Part shown: positions 9,927 to 19,594 of the stretch, one piece after another | Position numbering within the stretch: position 1 is the stretch's first letter | Layout of the letters: the number at the start of each line of letters is the position of its first letter | Assembly (NCBI RefSeq): GCF_001605885.1 | Contig: NZ_LRPE01000001.1 | Span: forward strand, 60,226-124,225 | Length of the DNA stretch: 64,000 bases | Direction of reading: 5' to 3' | Source of the DNA: Acinetobacter lactucae | Lineage (GTDB): Bacteria > Pseudomonadota > Gammaproteobacteria > Pseudomonadales > Moraxellaceae | Program-made: the position numbers and the translations under genes | The notes under the pieces: model-generated | The model's input: the letters and a program-made list of their open reading frames with translations, nothing else | Told to the model about the DNA's origin: nothing | The model's database searches: none

Positions 9927-10560
9927 AAAGATAATAACTAGTTTTTGTCATTAACTTTGAAATCGCAGTCATCGTGATTTTTACTGCATATGGTAACTCA
10001 ACACCGCCTGCTTCAAGCGCAGTATGACGGTGGTGCAATTCATCCTCATTCATTTGCTCTAAAATTTTACGAGAGCGCTCATCTTGAGCTGGTAATTGGT
10101 TTAAGTGATCTTGTAAATGCAGACTAACCTGACGCTCAGTTTCAGCAACAAAACCTAAGCTATATTTATCACCAGCAATACCTGCAAGAGCACCCATGCC
10201 ATATGACAACCCATACCAGATTGGGTTTAACAAACTTGTATGACTATTTAATTCTTTTAAACGATCTTCGCACCAAGCTAAATGATCTTGTTCTTCAATC
10301 GCTGCTTGTTGCATTTCCTGACGTACATTTGGCAATTTCGCTGTTAATGCTTGCCCATGGTAAAGTGCTTGAGCACACACTTCACCACTATGATTAACAC
10401 GCATTAAGCCTGCGACATGGCGAGCATCTTCTACGCCAAGTTTTGTTTCTACTGTTTCAGCTGGATTTTGACGCTGTGCTGCTGTTGCACCCGGAACAAG
10501 ACTACGCAATGCCTGATCAAATGAGTTAATAAGTTGATCAATTCCAGTATAGTGGCGCAT
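9925..10560 (-). CDS. coq7: 2-polyprenyl-3-methyl-6-methoxy-1,4-benzoquinone monooxygenase (Coq7/CatF type)
   Basis: Di-iron hydroxylase catalysing the last ring hydroxylation in ubiquinone synthesis, at the inner membrane. The 211-residue protein has the carboxylate-bridged diiron ligand pattern in two halves: HSGEVCAQALYHG with EEQDHLAW, and later the AETERQVSLHL region with NEDELHHRH. Acinetobacter and pseudomonads use this enzyme where E. coli uses UbiF. It lies 3 bases downstream of the MFS gene, so the two are very probably co-transcribed. Confidence 0.93.
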   Translation of the reverse strand: MRHYTGIDQLINSFDQALRSLVPGATAAQRQNPAETVETKLGVEDARHVAGLMRVNHSGEVCAQALYHGQALTAKLPNVRQEMQQAAIEEQDHLAWCEDRLKELNSHTSLLNPIWYGLSYGMGALAGIAGDKYSLGFVAETERQVSLHLQDHLNQLPAQDERSRKILEQMNEDELHHRHTALEAGGVELPYAVKITMTAISKLMTKTSYYL

Positions 10561-10563
10561 AAA

Positions 10564-11892
10564 TTAGTCCTCTAAAGAAAGGTGGGCTGTGGCAAGCATT
10601 GGTTTTAGTCGGGCAAGAAGCCAGATACTAAAGATTGCACTAAGTACAGCTGTAATAATAAATAGTATTTTAATATCAATTTTTAAAACACTTAAGATTA
10701 AGATTGAAAAAATTGCAGAAGAAACCATAAAAACGGCATTTAAGATGTTATTCGCTGCAACAACTCGAGCACGATGTGAGCGTGGTGAGTAAGCCTGCAT
10801 CATGGCATACAAAGGAACTATATAAAAACCGCCACTAATACCCAGTAAAGTCACAGCAATCATGACATGGTAGTAAACCCAGCCCTGAGTAAAAACATCT
10901 TTTAAGGTAAGTAATGCCCCAGTTCTTTCGGGTACAAAAGCTAAACTGGCAGCAAGGTAGAGCGCAAAAACAGTAAGGCCAACTGCACCAATCGGCACCA
11001 TTTTAATATTAATTTCTGAACCACCAATTTTACGGCAAAGAAGAGAACCCACACCAATACCGACTGAAAAGAAAGTCAGTAACAGACTAACCACATTTTC
11101 TGATGCATGCAGATTTTGTTGGGTCAGCTGCGGAATTTGAGTTAAATAAGTCGCGCCATAAAACCAGTACCATGAGTTGCCTAGCAAAATTGTGAATACT
11201 AGCGGTAAGCTTTTGGCATATTTAATGGTTTGGAAACTGGTACGGATAAAATTCCAGTCAATTTTTAAGTCAGGTGCAGCAACTTTTTGTGGCAGAATGA
11301 AACGACTAAATAAATAGCCTATGCAAGCAATAGCCACGACGGTGATACTAATCCACAATAAATTACCATCTGATGAGGCAATAACGGCACCACCTAAGAT
11401 CATTCCGAACAAGATCGCCATGGATGTGCCGGATTGAAATAGCGCATTACCCGACATTAACTCGTTCGGTTTTAAGATTTCAGGCAAAATTGCATATTTA
11501 ATCGGTCCGAAGAACGTCGAATGTGTACCCATCAAAAATAAAGCAAGAAGAAGTAGCCATAAGTTTCCTAACAGTAAACCCGCAGTACCGATGAGCATAA
11601 TAATGATTTCTAAAATTTTAATACCACGGACGAGTTGAGATCGTTCGTATTTGTCGGCGATTTGTCCAGCTGTGGCTGAAAAAAAGAAATATGGCAGTAT
11701 AAACAAGAGGGCTGCCAAATTATTAAGCGTGCTTACCGGAGCAGATTGTTGCTGAATCCATCCATAAGTAATCACCAATAATAAAGCTTGCTTAAAAACG
11801 TTATCATTTAATGCGCCAAAAAACTGGGTAAAAAACATCGGTACAAACCGACGTGAGGTCATCAGGTGCTCATCTTGTTTCATCATGTGCAA
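10564..11892 (-). CDS. MFS transporter, lysophospholipid transporter LplT-like
   Basis: Major facilitator superfamily protein of 442 residues with about twelve hydrophobic segments. The N-terminus (RRFVPMFFTQFFGALNDNVFKQ) and the ADKYERSQLVRGIK loop are characteristic of the LplT family, which moves lysophospholipids across the inner membrane for re-acylation. No acyltransferase/acyl-ACP synthetase partner is fused or adjacent, so the substrate is inferred from family only. The first ATG (11892) is close to MMKQDE at 11886 and either may be used. It precedes coq7 in the same unit. Confidence 0.78.
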   Translation of the reverse strand: MHMMKQDEHLMTSRRFVPMFFTQFFGALNDNVFKQALLLVITYGWIQQQSAPVSTLNNLAALLFILPYFFFSATAGQIADKYERSQLVRGIKILEIIIMLIGTAGLLLGNLWLLLLALFLMGTHSTFFGPIKYAILPEILKPNELMSGNALFQSGTSMAILFGMILGGAVIASSDGNLLWISITVVAIACIGYLFSRFILPQKVAAPDLKIDWNFIRTSFQTIKYAKSLPLVFTILLGNSWYWFYGATYLTQIPQLTQQNLHASENVVSLLLTFFSVGIGVGSLLCRKIGGSEINIKMVPIGAVGLTVFALYLAASLAFVPERTGALLTLKDVFTQGWVYYHVMIAVTLLGISGGFYIVPLYAMMQAYSPRSHRARVVAANNILNAVFMVSSAIFSILILSVLKIDIKILFIITAVLSAIFSIWLLARLKPMLATAHLSLED

Positions 11893-12052
11893 ACTTCATT
11901 GTGTTTTATAAAAAAATGTGACCGAGTGTTAATTTGCATCGAAAACCATGTATGATATTTTTAACGCTTGATTAAATGAAAAATCAATGGTTTTGAGTGA
12001 GTTTTACACTCACATTGGTGCGTTTTATTAAAAAATAAGTCTAGAGTTTTCT

Positions 12053-14788
12053 ATGCCTTCTAAAATTAAGTTTAAACAGTCAACTCTCTCTCATTCTATG
12101 CATTTAATTTTAAAAATGCAGGGGATTCCTAAACTTATTTGTAGCAGCTTGTTGTTAAGTGTTTGTGTAACGCCAAGTTTTGCTCAAACTTCTTCTGCAG
12201 TAGCTGATTCATCAAGTTTAAATCAAACTGTATCTGATGAGTCAACTGAACAATCAGCTCAAGTTAATCAGCAATACACTGCTCCAGTGACAGATGTGGC
12301 TACACTTGTGACTCAAGCTCAGCAACAACAAGATAGCTTGGCTATATTGCAACAACAAGAACAATTTCCAAATCAAATTGATGAATTTAAGCCAATTGCT
12401 CTTGATAATCTTGAAGATTTACCTGAGATGCCTGTTGATCAAAGCATGGCAAATGAAATTTATAGGGTAGCAGAAGAAGCTAAAAGTGAAGCGCAGAACT
12501 TTCAAAATGGGACACAGAAGCAGTCTGAAGTTAGTGTAAGCGATGCAACTCAATCTGAGTTGAATCAGATTAATCAGGCGCCTGTGAATATTGATCAGCT
12601 CATGCAAGAGATTAAATCTGATAGTAAGATTGTTGTCGAAGCCAATGAGACTGGGAAAACACTGCCTGAATTAACACCAGAGGTCGAAGAACCACCTGAG
12701 CAAGCTGGCTTCTTTAAGCGTATTTTAAATAAAGTACGTCCACCGCGTGCAATTCCGATGGAGCAAGTGCCGCGTATTAGCGCAGAGGTAGAAGGCGCTT
12801 CAGATGAGTTGGCTAAAAATATTAAAGGTAAATTATCAACATTTACTCAAGAATCATTTGAAGACTTCAATGCTGCTTTACCTCAGCTTAGAACATTGAG
12901 TAATCAAGCTGCTCAAGCGGTTGGTTATTATAATGCTGAGTTTCGATTTGAAAAATTAAGTCCGAGTCGGGTACGTGTCCGAGTAACACCAAATGAGCCA
13001 GTACGGATTAATGAGCAAAATATTGAATTTACAGGTCCTGGTGAAAAGCAGCCACAATTTCAGGTTATTCGTTTAGTCCCTGATCAAGATGTGGGTGATA
13101 TCTTTAACCACGGTTTATATGAAACGACCAAAGACCGTATTGTGGATGCAGCATCTGATAACGGTTATTTTGATGCTTATTGGCGACTGCACGATGTGAA
13201 AGTGAGTCAACCGGAAAATAAGGCCGATATCAATTTACGCTATGAAACAGGTGAGCGTTATAAATTAGATAAAGTTGAGTTTCGTATGAGTGATCCATCG
13301 AAACCTTTGCCATTAAATCAAAATATATTAGAAAGTATGGCGCCTTGGAAAGAGGGTGATGACTATGCCTTCTGGCGTGTAAATGTGTTAGCAAATAACC
13401 TAACTAACTCACGTTATTTTAATTACACTTTGGTTGATAGCATTAAACCAGATCCAATTGAAAAACCACTTGAGCTACCACCAGATTTACAAGCTTTGGT
13501 CGATGAGCAAAACATTGATGTTGATGAGTCTGATTTACTTTCACCTGAACAACGACAACTTGCGAAAGCGCGTCAACTAGCGACCTCTAATAAAGAAGTT
13601 ACGCAAAACGTAGTAGATGAAAAGCAGTTTGCTGGGACACAAAGTGCAAAAGAGGCAGAGCCTCAAACTGCAATGTTGAAAAGCGCCTCAGTTCAACAAA
13701 ATGAACAAGAAACTGAACAGGACCGTTTGCAAGCTCAAGCAAGAGAAACAAAAAGAATTCCAGTTATTGTGACTTTAAATGCAGATAAGCTAAATAGTTT
13801 GGAAACAGGTATTGGTTATGGAACCGATACAGGTGCGCGTTTACGTACCCAGTATCGCCGCGCTATTGTAAATAAATACGGTCATTCTTTTGATTCTAAC
13901 TTAGAGGTTTCAGAAATTCGTCAATCTATTGATGGGCGATATAGTATTCCTTATAAACACCCATTAAATGACTATTTTAATATTGTGGGTGGATATGAAC
14001 GTGAAACACGTGATGATATTGGTCCAGATGTAAGTTTATTAACTGAATCGGCTGTTTTTGGTGGTGAACGGGTAATCAAGCGTCCACTAGGAAACTGGCA
14101 ACATACAATTGGTGTCCGCTATCGTTTAGACCGTCTTACACAACAAGGTGATGTTGATATTTCTGAGTTACCGGATGCGTTTAAAACTGCGGCATCTGAG
14201 CAGGAAGCATTATTATTTAGTTATGAAACATCTAAAACTTCAAGTAATACACGTTTAAACCCAACCAAAGCTTTTAAACAAACTTATAAATTAGAATTAG
14301 GTAGTGAAAGTTTACTATCTGATGCCAATATGGCAATTGCAAGTGCGGGTTGGAGATTTATTTATTCTCTAGGTGAAAATGATGATCATCAATTCGTTGG
14401 AAGATCTGACCTTAGCTACATTTTTACCGATGACTTTGACAAAGTGCCATACAATCTTAGATTCTTTACGGGTGGTGATCAAACTATTCGCGGATTTGAC
14501 TATAAAAGTCTTTCTCCAGAAGTAGATGGATATAAAATTGGAGGCCAGGCTTTAGCTGTAGGTTCTTTAGAATATAACTATCAGTTCAAAGATGGATGGC
14601 GCGCAGCTATTTTCTCTGACTTTGGTAATGCTTACGATAAAGACTTCAGCAATCCAGCAGCTTATAGCGTTGGGGTCGGAATTCGCTGGAAGTCTCCAAT
14701 CGGTCCAATCCGTTTAGATGTCGCTTCGGGTATTTCAGATGAAAACCATCCGATTCGTTTACATTTCTTTATAGGCCCACAACTTTAA
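12053..14788 (+). CDS. tamA: Translocation and assembly module subunit TamA (BamA-family outer-membrane protein) with long disordered insertions
   Basis: Outer-membrane barrel that works with TamB in envelope biogenesis (protein insertion and phospholipid transport). A signal peptide is visible (LICSSLLLSVCVTPSFAQ, cleavage near residue 44). About 190 acidic, Q/S-rich residues follow before the POTRA-like region (about 245-460). A second low-complexity Q/E/K-rich stretch (about 475-570) precedes the 16-strand barrel (about 575-911). The barrel contains GGDQTIRGFDYKSLSP, the conserved VRGF/IRGF-type motif, and ends RLHFFIGPQL. At 911 residues it is much longer than the roughly 577 of E. coli TamA. 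tamB follows after 26 bases. Confidence 0.9.
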   Translation: MPSKIKFKQSTLSHSMHLILKMQGIPKLICSSLLLSVCVTPSFAQTSSAVADSSSLNQTVSDESTEQSAQVNQQYTAPVTDVATLVTQAQQQQDSLAILQQQEQFPNQIDEFKPIALDNLEDLPEMPVDQSMANEIYRVAEEAKSEAQNFQNGTQKQSEVSVSDATQSELNQINQAPVNIDQLMQEIKSDSKIVVEANETGKTLPELTPEVEEPPEQAGFFKRILNKVRPPRAIPMEQVPRISAEVEGASDELAKNIKGKLSTFTQESFEDFNAALPQLRTLSNQAAQAVGYYNAEFRFEKLSPSRVRVRVTPNEPVRINEQNIEFTGPGEKQPQFQVIRLVPDQDVGDIFNHGLYETTKDRIVDAASDNGYFDAYWRLHDVKVSQPENKADINLRYETGERYKLDKVEFRMSDPSKPLPLNQNILESMAPWKEGDDYAFWRVNVLANNLTNSRYFNYTLVDSIKPDPIEKPLELPPDLQALVDEQNIDVDESDLLSPEQRQLAKARQLATSNKEVTQNVVDEKQFAGTQSAKEAEPQTAMLKSASVQQNEQETEQDRLQAQARETKRIPVIVTLNADKLNSLETGIGYGTDTGARLRTQYRRAIVNKYGHSFDSNLEVSEIRQSIDGRYSIPYKHPLNDYFNIVGGYERETRDDIGPDVSLLTESAVFGGERVIKRPLGNWQHTIGVRYRLDRLTQQGDVDISELPDAFKTAASEQEALLFSYETSKTSSNTRLNPTKAFKQTYKLELGSESLLSDANMAIASAGWRFIYSLGENDDHQFVGRSDLSYIFTDDFDKVPYNLRFFTGGDQTIRGFDYKSLSPEVDGYKIGGQALAVGSLEYNYQFKDGWRAAIFSDFGNAYDKDFSNPAAYSVGVGIRWKSPIGPIRLDVASGISDENHPIRLHFFIGPQL

Positions 14789-14814
14789 AAATAAAATTTT
14801 ATTAGGTTTATTTT

Positions 14815-17800
14815 ATGGCGGAAGTAGAACAGCAGCCCACTTCGGCACCTAGCTCTCCTAAGAAGAAGCGTCGCATTTTGCGTAGCTTCTTGCTGACGAT
14901 ATTGATCATATTGTTATTATTGGCTTCTTCGTTGGTCATTATGATGTCAACAGATCGCGGAAGTCGTTTTTTATTAGATCGGGTTTTAGAAGCTCAGAAA
15001 ATAATTAAATATGAATATGAAGGCGGCAACTTACTGCGGGGCATCATTCTTAAAAATGTGTTGGTGCAATTAAAAGACGTTGATGTTTCATTAGATCGAG
15101 CTGATGTAGGCTTGGGATGGCGCTCTTTATTATTAGAAAAAGAAGTGCATTTGAGCCATGCAGATGTGCGTAACTTACGTATTATTAATAAAACTCCGCC
15201 TTCTGGTAAACCGTTTGAATTTAAACCCATTAAATTGCCATTTGTTTTACGCGTAGATGAGGGAGATGTTGACCATTTAGAACTTAAATTGTCGAGCTCA
15301 GATGTAAGTTTCTATAATGTCCATTTACAAGATGCGCTCTGGTCAGAGACCAAACTAGAGTTTGAAAAATCTAGTATGGATATGGGGTATCTTTCAGTCC
15401 ATAACGCGACAGGTAAAATGGACTTTAGTGGTAAATATCCATTAAATGCCACAGCAGATTTAAGAATTCCGTCTTTAAAAAGTCTAAATATTCAGAATAT
15501 TAAAGTTGCAGCTCGCGGAAGTTTAGATACTTTAAAAGCTGGCGTGGCTACAACAACTCCAGATTTATTAACGGGTTGGGTAATCTTACATCCTGTTCGC
15601 GATGAAGTTCCGATGCAGGGTGAATTATTGCTAAGAAACTACCACTTGCCTTTATTACAAGAACAAAAACTCTTTGCAAAAAATGGTGTGATCAAGTTTC
15701 AAGGTGATATTAAACAACTTAATTTAGCACTTGATACAGATTTAAAAGGTGAGAATTTACCTGAAGGTCAATACAACGCTTTAATGAATACTGATTTGGT
15801 TAATCAGTTGAATATCACTGATTTTAATGGCCAAGTTATGAAAGGTGCTGTTAACCTTAAAGGTTTGGTAAGTTGGAAAGATCATGTCACTTGGGATATC
15901 AAAGGTCGTTTAGATCACATTAATCCTAAAGACAAAGCGATTCCTCAGGTGGTTCAAGACTTTTTGCCACCAAGTTTAGATGCAGCTGTTGCCTCAACTG
16001 GCTCATTAGAAAAAGGCACAGAAGTATTTGCTCATATTAACTTTGATCGTTATGAGTCTTGGAAACTCAAACTTAATCAGGCACCTGAAAAGAATAATAA
16101 ACCTCAGCCGATGCTCATGAATGTGGCTTGGGCAAATATAGATCGTGCAATGCCTTATATTGGCTGGTTAAGTAGTGACAATGGTCAAGTTGATTTAACA
16201 TTACGTGATGGTCAACAAGATATTAAAGTTGCAACAAAAGTATATCAGCATGAAAAAACTTTATTGCCAGCAGGACAATATCTAGCCAACCTGAATGTTA
16301 AAGATAATATCTTAAATGTTCCTAATTTTAGTTTTGCTGCTGAAAAAGGCAGCTTAACAGGACAGGCTAAAGTTTTATTACCTACTGAAAAACGTCAGCT
16401 GGCTTGGAATGCATTATTAAATGCGAAAGATTTTAATCCACAAAGTATTCATGCAGCAGCACCAGTAAACCTATTAAACGGTTCGATTAAGGCAAATGGT
16501 TTTGCTAAACCAAACCAGCAAATTATCCAATTTGAGAAAATTGATTTAACGGGTCGATTGGCTCAAGCTGGTCAAGAAACGGTAAGTTTAGGCGGAAAAA
16601 GTACAGCAGCCCTTTTATTTCATGATGTAAAAGCTGGTGGGGGCTTTAAAGGCTTTGCAGTTAATTATGATGGGTCTTTAAAAGCCTTAAAACAGGCGAA
16701 TGGTTTGTTGAAATTTGCTATAGCCGGTACACCAGATTATATTCGAATTAGCCAATTACAACATGATGGTGTGGCAGGAAAAATCTATGCGACAGGTTCT
16801 GTAAATTTAAAAGACCGTATTGCATGGGATATTAATAGCTCATTAGTACGCTTTAAACCTCAATATTTTGCCTCAACTGTTAAAGGTGAAATTTCAGGGA
16901 ATCTGAAAACCCAAGGGGTTTGGTCTGATCACTTGAAGCGAATTAATATTCAACAATTGAATCTTGCTGGCTTTTTGAATAATAAACCTGTTCGAGGTAA
17001 GGGGAATTTATCTTTATTGATGGATTCCAACCAAAATGGCTTTTTACCTCAGCAGTTTGAAGCAAATAACTTATTTTTAGTGTATGGGCAGAACCAGCTA
17101 CAAGCTACAGGTAATGCACAAAATCTAAAAATTAAGCTCAATGCATCAGCACTCTACGAATTATATCCAGGGTTACGTGGTCGAGCTTATGGTAATCTTA
17201 ATGTTCAATCACAGCCACGTTTAAAAGCAACAGCAAATATTGCAGTAGATAATTTTGCTTTTAATACACTTGTCAGTGTGAAGAGATTAAGTATTCAGGG
17301 TGAGCTTCCAACATCAGAAACAACACCGACTCAATTAACCGCAAAATTAGATAATTTACGAAGCGGAAATAGAGAAATCCAGTCTGCAGAAGTGAATTTG
17401 ACGGGTACAAGAAAAGCACATTTATTGAAAGTACTCGGTAATAATAAAATTTCGAAGTTCTATGTTCAGTTGGCAGGCGGGTTTAACCAAAACAATGACT
17501 GGTTAGGACAGATTCAAAAAGGAAGCTTTGATTCACGACGAATTCGTTTGGCACAAAATCAAAATGCGCCAATAATTTTTACTTCTGCACGATCTGAGTT
17601 ATATGTAGGTCAACATTGTTGGCAAAGCACCAATAGTCAGCTTTGTTTTGATCAGCCTGTACGGGTGAGTAAAGCACGAGGTAATGTTTCCTTTGTAACT
17701 CAGAACATGGACTTAAGCGACTTCGCTGCATTTATGCCAGAAGGCTTAGCAATGACTGGACAATTAAATGGTTACGCTAAGGCATCATGGGTAAATGGAA

Positions 17801-19323
17801 GTAATCCAAAAATTGACGCACGTTTAATTACGCGTAAAGGGGAAATCGGTTTAGCTGCTGAAGATCCACAAGACCCTGCAACGACTTTGGCTTATGATGA
17901 GTTAGGGGTGATTGCAAAAAGTGTATCAGAGGGTCTGCTATTCCGTGTTGATGTTAAAACACCAGATATTGGTACGGGTTATGCGAACGTTATTATCAAC
18001 CCATTCCAGTCATCAATGCCAATGCATGGCGAGGTGGCCTTTAATGATGTTCAATTAAAAGTCTTAAAACCATTTATTCAAGATGTTCGTTCAATGAGTG
18101 GTACTTTAGCCTTGGCAGGTAAAATCAACGGTACATTAACCCAGCCTCAGTTTACTGGTGAAATGCGTCTGAAAAATGGTGCCATCAGTATGATTTCTCT
18201 ACCGGTAAATTTAACCAACGTTCAGGTGTATTCATCAATTCGTCAAGATATGGCAACCATTGATGGAGCATTTAATAGTGGACAAGGTGTAGGGTTACTT
18301 AAGGGTAGTTTTGAATGGAAAGATGCGCCACGCCTTCAATTAAATCTTAAAGGTGATAATTTATTAGTGCGCCAAGCTCCATTAATTACCGCAATTGCCA
18401 ATCCGAACTTGACACTTGATATGTATCCTTTCGATAAGCGCTTAAGCTTAAAAGGATCTGTAGATGTTCCTCGCGCACGTATTTCAATGCCAGAAACATC
18501 TGCTCCAGTGATTAATACCTCATCAGATGTTCGTATTGTGCGCCAAGGCCAAGATCCACTTGCAATTTTACGGGCCGCTAAACCTTGGGATATTCGAGCT
18601 GACATTGCTGTTAATATTGGAAAACAAGTTATCTTCCAAGGTTTTAACAGTAATATTCCATTAGTTGGTCGTCTAAACTTAAGCCAACGTGGCTATGAGA
18701 CTGCAATGAGAGCTAATGGGGCAATTGGTGTTAGTCAAAAAGTGAAAATCGAAGCCTATGGACAAAGTCTAGACTTGAACCGAGCAATTGCCCGTTTTAA
18801 TGGACCACTCGCTAACCCGACTTTAGACATTGATGCAAATAAAAATGTTCAAGGTAGTATGGTTGGGGTACGTGTTACTGGTACTGCGACATCGCCAAAC
18901 ATTCAGGTCTATAACGATGCAGGTCTATCTGAGCAAGAAGCATTAAATGCGCTTGTTACTGGTCGTATTAATGAAGGTTCGAGTGGTTTGAGTAATGCAG
19001 AAGGTTTTAAATCTGATGTAAACAACACCATTGCTGCTGCTGGTATTAGTATGGGCTTGGGTGGTACACGAGCTTTAACTAATCAGATTGGACGTACGTT
19101 TGGTTTGAGTGGCCTAGCTTTAGATGCACAAGGTACAGGTGATGATACGCAAGTGAGTTTAACGGGTTATATCACACCGGATCTGTTTATTCGTTATGGT
19201 GTTGGGGTGTTTACTCCTGTAAATAAACTCACACTACGTTATCAAATGAATCGCCGTTTATACCTTGAAGCAAGTCAATCTTTAGAAAGAGCGATCGACC
19301 TTTTCTACAACTGGCGCTTTTAG
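14815..19323 (+). CDS. tamB: Translocation and assembly module subunit TamB (AsmA-like, DUF490)
   Basis: Very large periplasm-spanning beta-helical protein anchored in the inner membrane, partner of TamA in envelope assembly and lipid transport. A single hydrophobic anchor lies at about residues 25-45, after a basic KKKRRILRS segment. Then come some 1200 residues of repetitive beta-rich sequence and the conserved C-terminal DUF490/TamB domain (about 1150-1502) ending in LFYNWRF. Length 1502 is a little above E. coli TamB (about 1260). It directly follows tamA, and a terminator lies 28 bases downstream. Confidence 0.94.
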   Translation: MAEVEQQPTSAPSSPKKKRRILRSFLLTILIILLLLASSLVIMMSTDRGSRFLLDRVLEAQKIIKYEYEGGNLLRGIILKNVLVQLKDVDVSLDRADVGLGWRSLLLEKEVHLSHADVRNLRIINKTPPSGKPFEFKPIKLPFVLRVDEGDVDHLELKLSSSDVSFYNVHLQDALWSETKLEFEKSSMDMGYLSVHNATGKMDFSGKYPLNATADLRIPSLKSLNIQNIKVAARGSLDTLKAGVATTTPDLLTGWVILHPVRDEVPMQGELLLRNYHLPLLQEQKLFAKNGVIKFQGDIKQLNLALDTDLKGENLPEGQYNALMNTDLVNQLNITDFNGQVMKGAVNLKGLVSWKDHVTWDIKGRLDHINPKDKAIPQVVQDFLPPSLDAAVASTGSLEKGTEVFAHINFDRYESWKLKLNQAPEKNNKPQPMLMNVAWANIDRAMPYIGWLSSDNGQVDLTLRDGQQDIKVATKVYQHEKTLLPAGQYLANLNVKDNILNVPNFSFAAEKGSLTGQAKVLLPTEKRQLAWNALLNAKDFNPQSIHAAAPVNLLNGSIKANGFAKPNQQIIQFEKIDLTGRLAQAGQETVSLGGKSTAALLFHDVKAGGGFKGFAVNYDGSLKALKQANGLLKFAIAGTPDYIRISQLQHDGVAGKIYATGSVNLKDRIAWDINSSLVRFKPQYFASTVKGEISGNLKTQGVWSDHLKRINIQQLNLAGFLNNKPVRGKGNLSLLMDSNQNGFLPQQFEANNLFLVYGQNQLQATGNAQNLKIKLNASALYELYPGLRGRAYGNLNVQSQPRLKATANIAVDNFAFNTLVSVKRLSIQGELPTSETTPTQLTAKLDNLRSGNREIQSAEVNLTGTRKAHLLKVLGNNKISKFYVQLAGGFNQNNDWLGQIQKGSFDSRRIRLAQNQNAPIIFTSARSELYVGQHCWQSTNSQLCFDQPVRVSKARGNVSFVTQNMDLSDFAAFMPEGLAMTGQLNGYAKASWVNGSNPKIDARLITRKGEIGLAAEDPQDPATTLAYDELGVIAKSVSEGLLFRVDVKTPDIGTGYANVIINPFQSSMPMHGEVAFNDVQLKVLKPFIQDVRSMSGTLALAGKINGTLTQPQFTGEMRLKNGAISMISLPVNLTNVQVYSSIRQDMATIDGAFNSGQGVGLLKGSFEWKDAPRLQLNLKGDNLLVRQAPLITAIANPNLTLDMYPFDKRLSLKGSVDVPRARISMPETSAPVINTSSDVRIVRQGQDPLAILRAAKPWDIRADIAVNIGKQVIFQGFNSNIPLVGRLNLSQRGYETAMRANGAIGVSQKVKIEAYGQSLDLNRAIARFNGPLANPTLDIDANKNVQGSMVGVRVTGTATSPNIQVYNDAGLSEQEALNALVTGRINEGSSGLSNAEGFKSDVNNTIAAAGISMGLGGTRALTNQIGRTFGLSGLALDAQGTGDDTQVSLTGYITPDLFIRYGVGVFTPVNKLTLRYQMNRRLYLEASQSLERAIDLFYNWRF

Positions 19324-19351
19324 TTGATTGAAACCAATAATGAATGAATTA

Positions 19352-19380
19352 AAAAGCTCACTCCAAGTGGGCTTTTAATT
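19352..19380 (+). terminator. Terminator downstream of tamB
   Basis: AAAAGCTCAC at 19352-19361 pairs, with one G-U, with GTGGGCTTTT at 19367-19376. The stem ends in a short T run followed by AATTT. Confidence 0.7.
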
Positions 19381-19594
19381 TATTAACACCGTCACAAAAT
19401 TTAAAAAAGTTGGATATTTATTAAATAAACATCAGTTTCTTAAAAGTAATCAAACCCTGAGTAGGTTCTGATTAAAGAAAATTCACTTGAAAATTGCTCT
19501 TTTATAAATTAGCTTTCAGAAGCATTAAATGAAATTAAATTGATAAGACCTTGTTGATAAGTGCAAATAAGGTGGTTCTTTCAAGGATATAGCA

